The notes under the pieces: generated by a model
Seen by the model: the letters and a program-made list of their open reading frames with translations, nothing else
What the model was told of the DNA's origin: nothing
Databases searched by the model: none
NCBI RefSeq assembly: GCF_014652715.1
Contig: NZ_BMZI01000004.1
Location: 41,922-105,921, forward strand
Source of the DNA: Salinicola rhizosphaerae
GTDB taxonomy: Bacteria > Pseudomonadota > Gammaproteobacteria > Pseudomonadales > Halomonadaceae
Length of the DNA stretch: 64,000 nt
Reading direction: 5' to 3'
Translations under genes and position numbers: made by a program
Shown: positions 39,640 to 48,475 of the stretch, in pieces
How positions within the stretch are numbered: position 1 is the first letter of the stretch
Layout of the letters: every line of letters begins with the position of its first letter

Positions 39640-40620
39640 TCAGAGGCCCTGAATCTCTTGATAGAGTTTGCGTTGCTCGTCGCTCAGGGAGTCGAGCACG
39701 GCAGGCTCTGCCTTATCGGCGAAGGCTTTCTGATCGACATCGACGAAGGTCATGCCCTTGTCCTTGAGCGCTTGCTCCAGACGCTGCTGATCCTTGACGA
39801 ACAGGTCCTCTTCGTAGGACTGCATCTGACTGGCCGCATCGCGTACGACCTGCTGCAGGTCATCCGGCATCGACTCGAGTTTCTGCTTGCCGATCACCAC
39901 GTAGATCCAGCTGCGCACGTGATCGGTCATGTCGACATACTTCTGCACCTCGTCGAAGCTCGCGCTCTCGATCAGGCTGAGCGGGTTCTCCTGGGCTTCG
40001 ATGGTGTTCTGCTGCAGCGAAGTGAACACTTCGCTGAAGGCCATCGGGGTCGGTCGCGCGCCGAGCGCTTCCCAGGTGTCCACGAAGAGCGGCACGTTAG
40101 GCACGCGGATGCGCAGTCCGTCGAGGTCGTCCGGCGTCTTGATCGGGCGGTTGGACGTCAGCTCGCGAGGCCCCCGCTCGAACCAGGCGATGGGCACCAG
40201 TCCGGTGCGTTCGGTGATCTGCTTCTCGATCTCCTTGCCCACGCTCCCTTCGACCGTCTTGCGCAGGTGGTCCTCGTCGCGAAACAGATAGGGTACGGCC
40301 ATCATCGCGGCTTTCGGTGCCCAGTTCTGCAGGCTCTCGCCGGTGATGGTCATGTCGGCGGTACCCAGCTGGATGCTGTTGATGACATCCATTTCGCTGC
40401 CGAGCTGCTCGTTGGGAAAGACCTGGACCTCGATGCGGCCGTCGGAGTTGGTCTCGACCAGATCCTTGAACTTGAGCGCTGCCTTGTTCCAGATGTTCTG
40501 CTCATTGGCCAGATGGCCGAACTTGAGCGTGTAATCGGCGGCGAAGACCGCCTGGCTTCCGAGCAGAGTGGCGCCGATCGCGGCGCCAGCCAGCAACTGC
40601 TTCAGGGGGAGTGAAAACAT
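39640..40620 (-). CDS. dctP: TRAP transporter periplasmic binding protein, DctP type
   Basis: 326 residues from the ATG at 40620 (AGGAGA upstream). The signal peptide ends at VFA|A near residue 27. The domain starts TLKFGHLANEQNIWNKAALK, and the ligand Arg lies in LDGLRIRVPNVP, with SLQQNTIEAQENPL after it. The conserved Arg binds a carboxylate, so the substrate is an organic acid; the cluster suggests gulonate, galactonate, mannonate or a uronate. It lies 100 bases before dctQ. Confidence 0.93.
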   Translation of the reverse strand: MFSLPLKQLLAGAAIGATLLGSQAVFAADYTLKFGHLANEQNIWNKAALKFKDLVETNSDGRIEVQVFPNEQLGSEMDVINSIQLGTADMTITGESLQNWAPKAAMMAVPYLFRDEDHLRKTVEGSVGKEIEKQITERTGLVPIAWFERGPRELTSNRPIKTPDDLDGLRIRVPNVPLFVDTWEALGARPTPMAFSEVFTSLQQNTIEAQENPLSLIESASFDEVQKYVDMTDHVRSWIYVVIGKQKLESMPDDLQQVVRDAASQMQSYEEDLFVKDQQRLEQALKDKGMTFVDVDQKAFADKAEPAVLDSLSDEQRKLYQEIQGL

Positions 40621-40776
40621 GGCGTGAATCTCCTGGCTTTGGGGCCTGTCGTGAGGGCTGGTGTGAGGGCTGTCGCGGACCTCGCGCAGTGCTCTCGACC
40701 CAGTGTCGTTCGTCGTTGTTATGGGAGTGCGTGTCACCGATGCGGCGTACCGAACGCGGCGACACGAGCCTTGGCG

Positions 40777-41799
40777 TCAGCTGCCGATGCGTACCAGCAC
40801 CTTGCGCGCCTTTTCCGGATGGTTATCGAGCAGATCGATGGCCTCGGGCATTTCGCGCAAGGCGACGCGATGACTGATCAGCGCCTTGGGGTCGAGCCGT
40901 CCCGTCTCGATATGGGCGATCACCTCGGGAAACTTGCGGTTATTGAGTCGTGAGCCGATCAGCGTCAGCTCCTTCTTGATCACCTCGAGCTGGATCAGAT
41001 CGCTGGGCGTCGCGCTGAAGCCAAGCAGACCGATGCGTCCGGCCGGGCAGGCCATACGCAGCATGCCGGGTAACATCGAGGGTACGCAGGCAGCATCGGC
41101 GATCAGCGGGATGCCCTCGCCGTCGGTGGCGGCCAGCACGGCACGCTCGAGATCCTCGTCACGACCGTTGATGGTATGGCTCGCACCCAGCTCGCGGGCG
41201 GTCGCCAGGCGCTCGTCGAGAATATCGGTGACGATGATCTCTTCGATGCCCATGGCGCGGGCCATCTGCAGCACGGTCAGACCGATGACGCCGGCACCGA
41301 TCACCAGCAGGCGGTCACCCGGTAGAGGTGCCATGCGCGAGAGTACGTTGGCGGCAATCGAGTAGGGCTCGATGAGCGCTGCGGCATCGAGATCGAGGGC
41401 TTCGGGGATGCGGTAGGCATTGGCTGCCGGCACGGCGACCTGTTCGGCAAACCCGCCATTGCGGTGAACGCCGATCACGTTCATTGCGCTGCAAACGTTC
41501 GGACGACCGATGCGGCAGGGATAGCATTTGCCGCAATTGACCACCGGGTCGATACAGACCCGCTCTTCGACACGCGCGGCATCGACGCCCTCGCCGACGG
41601 CGCGTATCACCCCGGCGAACTCGTGGCCGGTGATACGCGGGAACCGCACGAAGGCGTTATCACCGTGGATGATGTGCATGTCCGAACCACAGATGCCGGC
41701 GAAGGCGACATCGATGACCACTTCGCCAGCGGCGGCCTCGGGAGCGGGCTGTTCGTTGACTTCGAAGTCGTGGGCAGCCTTGACCTGAAATGCTTGCAT
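40777..41799 (-). CDS. Zn-dependent sugar-acid dehydrogenase (RspB/LgoD-like)
   Basis: 340 residues from the ATG at 41799, preceded by GAGGAGA. Medium-chain dehydrogenase: catalytic zinc residues Cys37 (GICGSDMH) and His59-Glu60 (GHE), structural zinc Cys89, 92, 95 and 103, and the NAD site VIGAGVIGLTVLQMA. RspB/LgoD relatives oxidise L-gulonate or L-galactonate at C5, giving D-fructuronate or D-tagaturonate. With UxuB next in the pathway, L-gulonate 5-dehydrogenase is the favoured reading, but the substrate is inferred. Confidence 0.82.
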   Translation of the reverse strand: MQAFQVKAAHDFEVNEQPAPEAAAGEVVIDVAFAGICGSDMHIIHGDNAFVRFPRITGHEFAGVIRAVGEGVDAARVEERVCIDPVVNCGKCYPCRIGRPNVCSAMNVIGVHRNGGFAEQVAVPAANAYRIPEALDLDAAALIEPYSIAANVLSRMAPLPGDRLLVIGAGVIGLTVLQMARAMGIEEIIVTDILDERLATARELGASHTINGRDEDLERAVLAATDGEGIPLIADAACVPSMLPGMLRMACPAGRIGLLGFSATPSDLIQLEVIKKELTLIGSRLNNRKFPEVIAHIETGRLDPKALISHRVALREMPEAIDLLDNHPEKARKVLVRIGS

Positions 41800-41875
41800 G
41801 AATTCTGTCTCCTCGACGTGTCGCGACGGGCCGCCGCCGATCTCTACCGATCGCTGATGTATTCGTGTACCTGTC

Positions 41876-43087
41876 TTACCAGTGCCAGAGCGTGCCGTCC
41901 TCGAGACGGTTGACCGGCAGGCTGGCGCGTTTGAACGGATACTTCGCGGCGGCTTCCTCATCGATGTCCACGCCGTGCCCGGGAGACTCGCCGACCAGGA
42001 AATGGCCATCCTCGAAGCGGTAGTCGTGCGGGAAGACGCTGTCCGTCAGCGCGTCGTGGGGCATGTGCTCCTGCACACCGAAATTCGGCACCCAGGTATC
42101 GAAATGAACGGCAGCGCCGAGACACACCGGCGATAGATCGGTCGGGCCATGGAAGCCGGTCCGCACGTGATAGAGCGAGGCGAAATCGGCGATGCGGCGC
42201 ACATGGGTGATGCCGCCGCCATGGGTGAGCGGGGTGCGGATATAGTCGATCCACTGGTTCTGGATCATCTCGCGGCAGTCGTGGATCGAGTTGAAGACCT
42301 CGCCGATGGCGAGCGGCGTCGTGGTGTGCTCGCGGATCAGGCGCAGGCTCTCCTGATTCTCGGCCGGCACGCAGTCCTCGAGCCAGAACAGGTGATAGGG
42401 CTCGACCGCCTTGCCCAGCCGCGCAGCCTCGATCGGTGTCAGCCGATGATGGACATCGTGCAGCAGATGCAGGTCGTGTCCGAAGCGTTCGCGCACGGCG
42501 GCGAAGAGCTGCGGCACGTGATTGAGATACTTTTCGGTACTCCAGACATGCTCCGCCGGAATGTCGGCATCCGCCGGCTCGTAGCGCTCGCCCTCGTGCT
42601 TGGCCACGCCGTAGATGGTCTTGATACCCGGAATGCCGGCCTGTACACGCACCGCCTTGTAGCCGAGCTCCACGTGGCGAGCGACCTCTTCGAGACAGCT
42701 GTCGATGTCCTTGCCGGTGCAGTGGGCATAGGTCATGACGCGTTCACGGCTCTTGCCGCCGAGCAGTTGGTAGAGCGGCATCTGAGCCGCCTTGGCCTTG
42801 ATATCCCATAGCGCCATATCCACGGCGCTGATCGCGCTCATGGTGACCGGGCCTCGGCGCCAGTAGGCACCGCGATAGAGATACTGCCAGGTATCCTCGA
42901 TCCGGCTGGCGTCACGGCCGATCAGCGCCGGCACGACGTGCTCCTCGAGGTAGCTCGACACCGCAAGCTCGCGGCCGTTGAGCGTGGCATCGCCGATGCC
43001 GTAGAGACCGGAATCGGTGATCAGCTTGAGGGTGACGAAATTGCGTCCGGGGCAGGTGACGATGACGCGGGCGTCGATGATTTTCAT
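41876..43087 (-). CDS. Mannonate dehydratase-like enolase superfamily protein (ManD/RspA)
   Basis: 403 residues. The enolase-superfamily sites are intact: metal ligands Asp211, Glu237 and Glu263, with His213 and His313 as catalytic residues, in HDVHHRL, LEDCVP, GEVFN and [10 protein letters not shown]. They map one residue later than the well-studied ManD numbering. The residue two after His313 is Pro315; from memory, Pro rather than Ala there marks low-efficiency members. The reaction would be D-mannonate to 2-keto-3-deoxy-D-gluconate, the same as UxuA in this cluster. It lies 28 bases after the gntR-type gene. Confidence 0.88.
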   Translation of the reverse strand: MKIIDARVIVTCPGRNFVTLKLITDSGLYGIGDATLNGRELAVSSYLEEHVVPALIGRDASRIEDTWQYLYRGAYWRRGPVTMSAISAVDMALWDIKAKAAQMPLYQLLGGKSRERVMTYAHCTGKDIDSCLEEVARHVELGYKAVRVQAGIPGIKTIYGVAKHEGERYEPADADIPAEHVWSTEKYLNHVPQLFAAVRERFGHDLHLLHDVHHRLTPIEAARLGKAVEPYHLFWLEDCVPAENQESLRLIREHTTTPLAIGEVFNSIHDCREMIQNQWIDYIRTPLTHGGGITHVRRIADFASLYHVRTGFHGPTDLSPVCLGAAVHFDTWVPNFGVQEHMPHDALTDSVFPHDYRFEDGHFLVGESPGHGVDIDEEAAAKYPFKRASLPVNRLEDGTLWHW

Positions 43088-43115
43088 GGGATCTCCGGCT
43101 ACGGATAACGGCGGT

Positions 43116-43817
43116 TCAATGGGTATCGAACAGATCGGGAAAGCGCTCGATCAGGCGGGGAAGCGATGTCAGCAGCTCGCGCAGGTGTGTCTTGACGGCG
43201 CGTTCGGCGCTGACCGGGTCACGCGCGGCAATCGCCTCGACGATCTGCCCATGCTGCTCGGTCAACGTCTCCAGCGGTGTTCCGTCGGGCACGCTGATGT
43301 ACCGCACACGATCGAAATGCGCCTTTACCTCTTCGGTGAAGCGCCACGCCGATTCGTGGCCCGCCTCGCGCGAGAGCGTCTGATGGAACTCTTCATCGAG
43401 GACGTAGAAACGGTCGTAATCGCCTCCGCCGATGCTGCGTCTCTGGCGCTCGACCAGTTCGAACAACTCGTCCAGACCGCGACGAGACAGGCCCTCCTCG
43501 GCGGCGGATTTGGCGACGGCGACCTCGATCGCCTCGCGGACGAAGCGGGCGCTGTAAACCGCCTGTGGCGAAATCTTGACCACGAAGGTGCCACGCTGTG
43601 GACGAACTTCGACTAGACCCGCCTCCGAGAGGCGAATGAAGGCTTCTCTCACCGGCTGACGGCTGACGTTGAAGGTGTCGGCAATCTCTTTCTCCGACAG
43701 CGCCTGACCTGGCGCCAGTGCCAGCCGAATGATTGCGTGCCGCAATACGTCGTAAAGGCGCTGGCGAACATGGCTGGCATTAGAGGCGTTCCAGAGTGTC
43801 TGTAGTGTGGTGGCCAC
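43116..43817 (-). CDS. GntR-family regulator, FadR subfamily
   Basis: 233 residues. The winged-helix start has [20 protein letters not shown] then [20 protein letters not shown] and [12 protein letters not shown]. The FCD effector domain (about 85-220) holds the metal-binding histidines in [13 protein letters not shown] and [14 protein letters not shown]. Such proteins usually repress a sugar-acid operon until the acid binds. It is the first gene of the leftward cluster and probably controls it and itself. Confidence 0.9.
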   Translation of the reverse strand: MATTLQTLWNASNASHVRQRLYDVLRHAIIRLALAPGQALSEKEIADTFNVSRQPVREAFIRLSEAGLVEVRPQRGTFVVKISPQAVYSARFVREAIEVAVAKSAAEEGLSRRGLDELFELVERQRRSIGGGDYDRFYVLDEEFHQTLSREAGHESAWRFTEEVKAHFDRVRYISVPDGTPLETLTEQHGQIVEAIAARDPVSAERAVKTHLRELLTSLPRLIERFPDLFDTH

Positions 43818-43839
43818 GGCATTCGCTCTCTCTTGTCTG

Positions 43840-43853
43840 ACTAGTATGGTAGT
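43840..43853. promoter_or_regulatory. Possible operator for the GntR-type regulator
   Basis: ACTAGTATGGTAGT, with ACTA/TAGT arms and a TGGT core, lies 22 bases upstream of the regulator start, between it and radC. FadR-subfamily operators often centre on a TGGT-type inverted repeat. The match is short, so this is a suggestion only. Confidence 0.25.
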
Positions 43854-44066
43854 GACGCCAGCGGATTTGGCGATTCAACTTTGGGATGAGCTCCGGTAAC
43901 AGTTTTACAAGATCCTGCCGATGAGAATCACTGGCTACGACCGCGCCGATTTCGGGTTGGGATAGACGCAAGCCACGAGCGACGGGCGCGCCAGCCGCAA
44001 GAGGATGGCGCCGGGTAAACAAGAACAAGAGGCTTTGGTGTCGACCGGGTCCGGGAGCAAGCATCG

Positions 44067-44741
44067 ATGGGAATACGTGACTGGCCGGAGGGTGAGCGGC
44101 CACGAGAGAAACTGCTGTCTTTGGGCGCATCGGCGCTTTCCGATGCCGAGCTGTTGGCGATCTTTCTGCGTGTCGGCGTCAAGGGGCGCTCGGCGGTCGA
44201 TCTGGCGAGGGATCTGTTGAGTGGATTCGGCGGTCTACGTCAGTTGCTGGAAGCGGATCGGCAGCGCTTTTGTGCCGAGCACGGGCTGGGGGAAGCCAAG
44301 TTCGTTCAACTTCAGGCAACGCTCGAGCTATCCCGACGTCATCTTGGCAGCCTGCTGGAGCGAGAAGCGGCGCTGACCTCGCCGACCCTGGTTCGACGGT
44401 TTCTCAGCGCTCAGCTTCGCCATCTCGACCACGAGGCCTTCGCCGCGCTCTTTCTCGACACTCAGCACCGGGTCATCCGATTCGACATCCTTTCCGAGGG
44501 AACGCTCGACAACGCCTCCGTCTACCCTCGAGAAGTGGCGCGCCGGGCGCTTTCCCACAACGCCGGCGCGGTCATCTTCGCCCACAATCATCCCTCCGGC
44601 GTGGCCGAACCGAGCGATGCCGACCGGCGCATCACCGAGCGGCTGCGTCAGGCGCTCGGGCTTTTCGATATTCGCGTGCTGGACCATTTCGTGGTCGGCG
44701 ATGGAGAGGTGATCTCCTTTGCCGAGCGCGGCTGGCTTTGA
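44067..44741 (+). CDS. radC: RadC family JAMM-domain protein
   Basis: 224 residues. An N-terminal helix-hairpin-helix part ([20 protein letters not shown]) is followed by the JAMM metal site His173-x-His175, Ser183 and Asp186 in [15 protein letters not shown]. Despite the name, a DNA-repair role is doubtful. radC-rpmB-rpmG-mutM is a conserved gene order. Here radC is divergent from the sugar-acid cluster rather than directly next to coaBC. Confidence 0.94.
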   Translation: MGIRDWPEGERPREKLLSLGASALSDAELLAIFLRVGVKGRSAVDLARDLLSGFGGLRQLLEADRQRFCAEHGLGEAKFVQLQATLELSRRHLGSLLEREAALTSPTLVRRFLSAQLRHLDHEAFAALFLDTQHRVIRFDILSEGTLDNASVYPREVARRALSHNAGAVIFAHNHPSGVAEPSDADRRITERLRQALGLFDIRVLDHFVVGDGEVISFAERGWL

Positions 44742-44803
44742 GGGCAGAAGGTTTACAGGATTTTGACTCCTTGCCTTCACTCGCTCGCGATGCTCACTCC
44801 AAA

Positions 44804-44901
44804 GACGAATGGGTGAACGTTACTCTCATTGGTAGACCGAGTTGGGTCGGCAGCTTGTGGGAGCGAGCTTTGCTCGCGAAGCGACTTTGCGTCGATCATG
44901 A
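44804..44901. repeat. 98-bp direct repeat with REP-like hairpin, copy 1
   Basis: Begins GACGAATGGGTGAACGTT and contains GTGGGAGCGAGCTTTGCTCG then CGAA, whose GCGAGC (44863-44868) and GCTCGC (44872-44877) form a hairpin. The core is very like the Pseudomonas-type REP sequence. Copy 2 lies 146 bases on, nearly identical apart from a few positions. Confidence 0.85.
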
Positions 44902-44949
44902 AAACGACTGCACGATACATTCCGCATTCCGAGCAGAATTCACTTCCAC

Positions 44950-45047
44950 GACGAATGGGTGAACGTTGGTCTCATTGGTAGACCGAGCGGGGGCGGCAGT
45001 TTGTGGGAGCGAGCTTTGCTCGCGAAGCGACCTTGTATCGATCATGA
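44950..45047. repeat. 98-bp direct repeat with REP-like hairpin, copy 2
   Basis: Same layout as copy 1, with differences mainly at CGGGGGC for TTGGGTC and at a few single bases. The 48 bases between the copies are not repeated. The pair fills most of the 515-base radC-rpmB gap and ends 58 bases before the rpmB promoter. Confidence 0.85.
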
Positions 45048-45105
45048 CAAAGGCTGCACAGCGGTCAAAACACGCCCTTCCGCCAGGATTAATCCGCGCT
45101 CTCGG

Positions 45106-45134
45106 TTGCGGGGTGGGAGGGGGTCTGGTATAAA
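45106..45134 (+). promoter_or_regulatory. Sigma-70 promoter of rpmB-rpmG
   Basis: TTGCGG (45106-45111), a 17-base gap and TATAAA (45129-45134). The leader is about 115 bases to the rpmB start, plausible for a ribosomal-protein operon. Confidence 0.7.
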
Positions 45135-45256
45135 GTACGCCCTTTGAATCAGGGCAGAAGCCGAAAGCGCAAGCGTCAGCCGAAATTCACCACGATTTCG
45201 CGACGTTCTGTCCAAGATGAACGAACAACCCAACCCGCCAGTGGTCGGAGGCTTCC

Positions 45257-45493
45257 ATGTCCCAAGTTTGTCAGGTTACCGGTAAGCGTCCGGTGACTGG
45301 TAATAACGTCTCGCACTCTCAGCGCAAGACGCGTCGTCGTTTCGTCCCGAACCTGCACACGCACCGTTTCTGGGTCGAGTCCGAGAAGCGTTTCGTCAAG
45401 CTGCGCATCTCTTCCAAGGGCATGCGTATCATCGACAAGAAAGGCATCGAAGCGGTGCTGAGCGATATCCGCAAGAACGGCGCTAGCGTTTAA
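45257..45493 (+). CDS. rpmB: 50S ribosomal protein L28
   Basis: 78 residues, the exact family length: start [20 protein letters not shown], then [20 protein letters not shown] and [23 protein letters not shown] lies before the ATG. Single Cys, so no zinc ribbon. It is followed 11 bases later by rpmG. Confidence 0.98.
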   Translation: MSQVCQVTGKRPVTGNNVSHSQRKTRRRFVPNLHTHRFWVESEKRFVKLRISSKGMRIIDKKGIEAVLSDIRKNGASV

Positions 45494-45504
45494 GGAGCAG
45501 CAAC

Positions 45505-45660
45505 ATGCGTGACAAGATCAAGTTGGTGTCCAGTGCCGGTACCGGCCACTTCTACACCACCGCCAAGAACAAGCGTAATACGCCGGACAAGCTCGAATTC
45601 AAGAAGTACGATCCGGTCGTTCGCAAGCACGTCATCTACAAGGAAGCCAAGATCAAGTGA
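45505..45660 (+). CDS. rpmG: 50S ribosomal protein L33
   Basis: 51 residues: starts [19 protein letters not shown], followed by [17 protein letters not shown] and the end [11 protein letters not shown]. It has no CxxC pairs, so it is the zinc-independent form. TAAGGAG precedes the ATG. Too short for common length cut-offs, but unmistakable and in the expected place after rpmB. Confidence 0.98.
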   Translation: MRDKIKLVSSAGTGHFYTTAKNKRNTPDKLEFKKYDPVVRKHVIYKEAKIK

Positions 45661-45682
45661 TCTGGGGGTTCCTGTAGGTCCA

Positions 45683-45706
45683 AGACCCGGCTTCGGCCGG
45701 GTCTTT
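45683..45706 (+). terminator. Terminator after rpmG
   Basis: GACCCGGC-TTCG-GCCGGGTC hairpin with a UUCG-type loop, preceded by AA and followed by TTTG. The T-run is short, but position and stem strength support termination of rpmB-rpmG. Confidence 0.75.
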
Positions 45707-45765
45707 GCGTTTAACGGGGCTTTACGTTTAACGGGCTTTGCGTTTGGCGGGGCTTAGCGTTTAAG
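45703..45765 (+). repeat. Degenerate 17-18 bp tandem repeat
   Basis: Four imperfect copies built on CTTTGCGTTTAACGGGG: TTTGCGTTTAACGGGG, CTTTACGTTTAACGGG, CTTTGCGTTTGGCGGGG and CTTAGCGTTTAAG. It begins in the terminator tail and ends about 60 bases before mutM. Confidence 0.7.
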
Positions 45766-45825
45766 AGCGCGCCGGTACGACCGCGACCTGCCGGCGCGAT
45801 GCGACCGAGTTCTCAAGGAACCCTC

Positions 45826-46641
45826 ATGCCTGAACTTCCCGAAGTCGAAACCACGCGCCGCGGTATCGCGCCCTATACCGAGGGGCGCGAAATCGTCGAG
45901 GTGATCGTGCGTCATCGCGGCCTGCGTGTGCCGGTGCCGGCGGATCTCGAATCCTCGCTGATCGGCGCAACGCTGGGGGAGATCGGTCGACGTTCGAAGT
46001 ACCTGCTGCTCCCTATCGGCGAGCGCACGCTGCTGTGGCATCTCGGAATGTCCGGCAGTCTACGTATCGCGCAGATAGGCGATCAGCCCAGGAAACACGA
46101 TCACGTGGATGTCGTATTCGCGGGGGGCCATATCCTGCGCTACCACGACCCTCGGCGATTCGGCTTCGTCGACTGGCTGGCGGGTGGCGCCGGAGAAGAT
46201 ATCCGGCTTTCCCGGCTGGGCCCGGAGCCGCTCTCCGACGCCTTCGACGGTGAGCGCCTTCACCAGCTTTCCCGCGGGCGTCGAGCTGCAGTCAAACCGT
46301 TCCTCATGGACAATGCGGTCGTGGTCGGCGTCGGCAATATCTATGCCAGCGAAGCGCTATTTCTGGCGGGCATCGACCCTCGCCGCGCGGCGGGACGTAT
46401 TTCCCGCGAACGCTACGACCGGCTCGCGGCAGCTATCCGTGAGGTGCTGGCGGCGGCTATTACCCAAGGGGGCACCACGCTTCGAGATTTCGTCAGCGGT
46501 ACCGGCGAACCGGGCTATTTCGCCCAGCGTCTCAATGTCTATGGCCGGGCCGGCGAGCCCTGCCGACGCTGCGGCCACGAGCTTCGCTCGGTGACGCTCG
46601 GACAGCGTGCCAGCGTCTTCTGTCCGCTCTGCCAGACGTGA
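45826..46641 (+). CDS. mutM: Formamidopyrimidine-DNA glycosylase
   Basis: 271 residues from the ATG at 45826 (AAGGAA upstream), giving the required N terminus Pro2-Glu3 ([13 protein letters not shown]). Lys58 (RRSKYLLLP) is the second catalytic lysine. The C-terminal zinc finger is C-x2-C ... C-x2-C in [13 protein letters not shown] and FCPLCQT. It removes 8-oxoguanine and cuts the abasic site. It follows rpmBG as in E. coli. Confidence 0.96.
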   Translation: MPELPEVETTRRGIAPYTEGREIVEVIVRHRGLRVPVPADLESSLIGATLGEIGRRSKYLLLPIGERTLLWHLGMSGSLRIAQIGDQPRKHDHVDVVFAGGHILRYHDPRRFGFVDWLAGGAGEDIRLSRLGPEPLSDAFDGERLHQLSRGRRAAVKPFLMDNAVVVGVGNIYASEALFLAGIDPRRAAGRISRERYDRLAAAIREVLAAAITQGGTTLRDFVSGTGEPGYFAQRLNVYGRAGEPCRRCGHELRSVTLGQRASVFCPLCQT

Positions 46642-46689
46642 GCCACGCGCCAAGGTCCGTGATCTACCCGCCGAGCGTCGTGGTTTACG

Positions 46690-46718
46690 TAGGCAATCCG
46701 GCGCGGTTTCCTTAAAAT
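46690..46718 (+). promoter_or_regulatory. Candidate sigma-70 promoter of rlmI
   Basis: TAGGCA (46690-46695), a 17-base gap and TAAAAT (46713-46718), about 37 bases before the ATG at 46755. The -35 matches in four of six positions, the -10 in five. Confidence 0.45.
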
Positions 46719-46754
46719 GCGCGCCGCGAGCCCCCACATGTCAACGCATTCGCT

Positions 46755-47957
46755 ATGGAGCCACCCGTGACCCAGACCCTGCGCCTCAAGAAGAATGCCG
46801 ATCGCCGCCTCAAGGCCGGCCATCTGTGGCTTTATTCCAACGAGATCGATATTCAGGCGACCCCGCTCAAAGGCCTCGAGCCGGGGGCTCAGGCCGTGAT
46901 CGAAGCGGCCAGCGGTAAGCCGCTCGGCGTTGCCTACGTCAATCCGCATTCGCTGATCTGTGCACGGGTCGTGTCGCGTGATGCCGATGTCAGGCTGGAT
47001 CGCTCGCTGCTCGTTCACCGCTTCAACCAGGCGCTGGCCTTGCGTGAACGGCTTTTTGCCAAGCCGTTCTACCGGCTGGTCCACGGTGAGGGCGACCTGC
47101 TGCCGGGACTGATCGTCGATCGCTTCGGCGACGTGCTGGTGGTACAGCTCAATACGCTCGGTATGGAGCAGGTGCGCGACGAGGTGATCGCGGCGCTGGA
47201 CAAAGTGCTGTCTCCACAGGCGATCGTGTTCAAGAACGACTCCAGCGGCCGTCGACTCGAACAGCTCGAGTCCGAGGTCGGGGTGGTTCATGGCGAACTG
47301 CCCGACGAAGTGCTGCTGGAAGAGAACGGCGTTCGTTTTCTGGCACCCGTGCTCGACGGTCAGAAGACAGGCTGGTTCTACGATCATCGCGCCAATCGGG
47401 CCTGGCTCAACGGTCTGGTGGCCGGCAAGCGCGTGCTCGATCTGTTCAGCTACGTCGGCGGCTGGGGCATTCAGGCGGCAGCTCACGGCGCCAGCGAGGT
47501 GCTCTGTATCGACGCCTCCGAGATCGCGCTGGAGCGGGTGGCGGAAAACGCGGCACTCAACGGACTGCACGAGCAGGTGGCAGTCGGTCATGGTGATGTC
47601 TTCGAGGCGCTGACGGCCCTGCGTGCTGAGGGAGAGCGTTTCGATGTGGTGATCGCCGATCCGCCGGCGTTCATCAAGAAGCGAAAGGATATCCCCAACG
47701 GCGAACGCGCCTATGCGCGTCTCAACCGCGAGGCGATGCGTCTGCTGAGACGTGACGGACTGTTGATGTCGGCGTCCTGCTCGATGCACCTCGCCGAGGA
47801 GCGCCTGATCGAGAGCGTACGCGGCGCGGTGCGCCATCAGGACCGTCACGGTCAGGTTCTTTACCGTGGCGGGCAGTCGGGCGATCACCCGATCCATCCG
47901 GCGATTCCCGAAACGGCCTATCTGAAGGCCCTCGGCGTTCGTGTCTTCCGCAACTGA
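46755..47957 (+). CDS. rlmI: 23S rRNA (cytosine-1962-C5)-methyltransferase
   Basis: 400 residues. A PUA domain (about 7-80, RRLKAGHLWLYSNEID) precedes a Rossmann methyltransferase with LDLFSYVGGWGIQAAAHGA, DVVIADPPAFIKKRKD and the catalytic Cys in SASCSMHL. The layout and the ADPPAF/SCS motifs fit RlmI, which methylates C1962 of 23S rRNA. An internal GTG or in-frame codon near residue 5 could be the true start. Confidence 0.92.
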   Translation: MEPPVTQTLRLKKNADRRLKAGHLWLYSNEIDIQATPLKGLEPGAQAVIEAASGKPLGVAYVNPHSLICARVVSRDADVRLDRSLLVHRFNQALALRERLFAKPFYRLVHGEGDLLPGLIVDRFGDVLVVQLNTLGMEQVRDEVIAALDKVLSPQAIVFKNDSSGRRLEQLESEVGVVHGELPDEVLLEENGVRFLAPVLDGQKTGWFYDHRANRAWLNGLVAGKRVLDLFSYVGGWGIQAAAHGASEVLCIDASEIALERVAENAALNGLHEQVAVGHGDVFEALTALRAEGERFDVVIADPPAFIKKRKDIPNGERAYARLNREAMRLLRRDGLLMSASCSMHLAEERLIESVRGAVRHQDRHGQVLYRGGQSGDHPIHPAIPETAYLKALGVRVFRN

Positions 47958-48125
47958 AGGAAACGCTGCACAAATGCCTGCGCTAGCGAATCGCTGCGTT
48001 GCGTGGTACTCGAACACTCGCCTAACCCCATGTTATGTCTCGTGTTCTGTGTTCCATGCGCCTTGCGCTTCATCTCGCTCGTCGATTTTTTCAGCGTTTC
48101 CTGAGCGTCGACAGGCGGGGTAGCG

Positions 48126-48464
48126 ATGTCGTCCGAGGAGCAGTGCGTCTTTCGTCATCCGAATGTCTTGCTGGTGAGTCATGTTCACAATGTGCTCGCC
48201 AGCGCTGGCATTGCCGCCGACCTGCGCAACATGACGCTTGCTGGCGGCGCCGGCGAGCTGCCACTCGATCAGTGCGAGGCTGAGGTCTGGGTCGAGAGCC
48301 GGCACCGGGAGTGGGCCGCCGCGCTGGTGCGCGAGGCGCTGGATGGGCCGACGATAACGCCGCCAGCCTGGGTTTGCCCGCAGTGCGGTGAGCGACTGGA
48401 TGGCGTGTTCGATACCTGTTGGCAGTGCGGCTTCGTGAGACAGGACGATCCCGCGCGGCGATAG
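48126..48464 (+). CDS. DUF2007-like protein with C-terminal zinc ribbon
   Basis: 112 residues. The N-terminal part (FRHPNVLLVSHVHNVLASAG then ELPLDQCEAEVWV) has the alpha-beta pattern of DUF2007 signal-transduction-like domains. The end carries C-x2-C pairs in WVCPQCGERLDGVFDTCWQC, a zinc ribbon. The role is unknown. It lies about 170 bases after rlmI. Confidence 0.75.
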   Translation: MSSEEQCVFRHPNVLLVSHVHNVLASAGIAADLRNMTLAGGAGELPLDQCEAEVWVESRHREWAAALVREALDGPTITPPAWVCPQCGERLDGVFDTCWQCGFVRQDDPARR

Positions 48465-48475
48465 CGCGCCCTAGT

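Noticed and set aside
44742-45256. Mobile element with its own transposase
   Set aside because: Only short repeats are present; no transposase frame lies in or next to the duplication.
46539-48017. 492-codon minus-strand frame opposite rlmI
   Set aside because: It covers the mutM end and rlmI, both with clear motifs on the plus strand; its protein has no recognisable family and is His/Gln/Arg-rich, typical of an antisense shadow.
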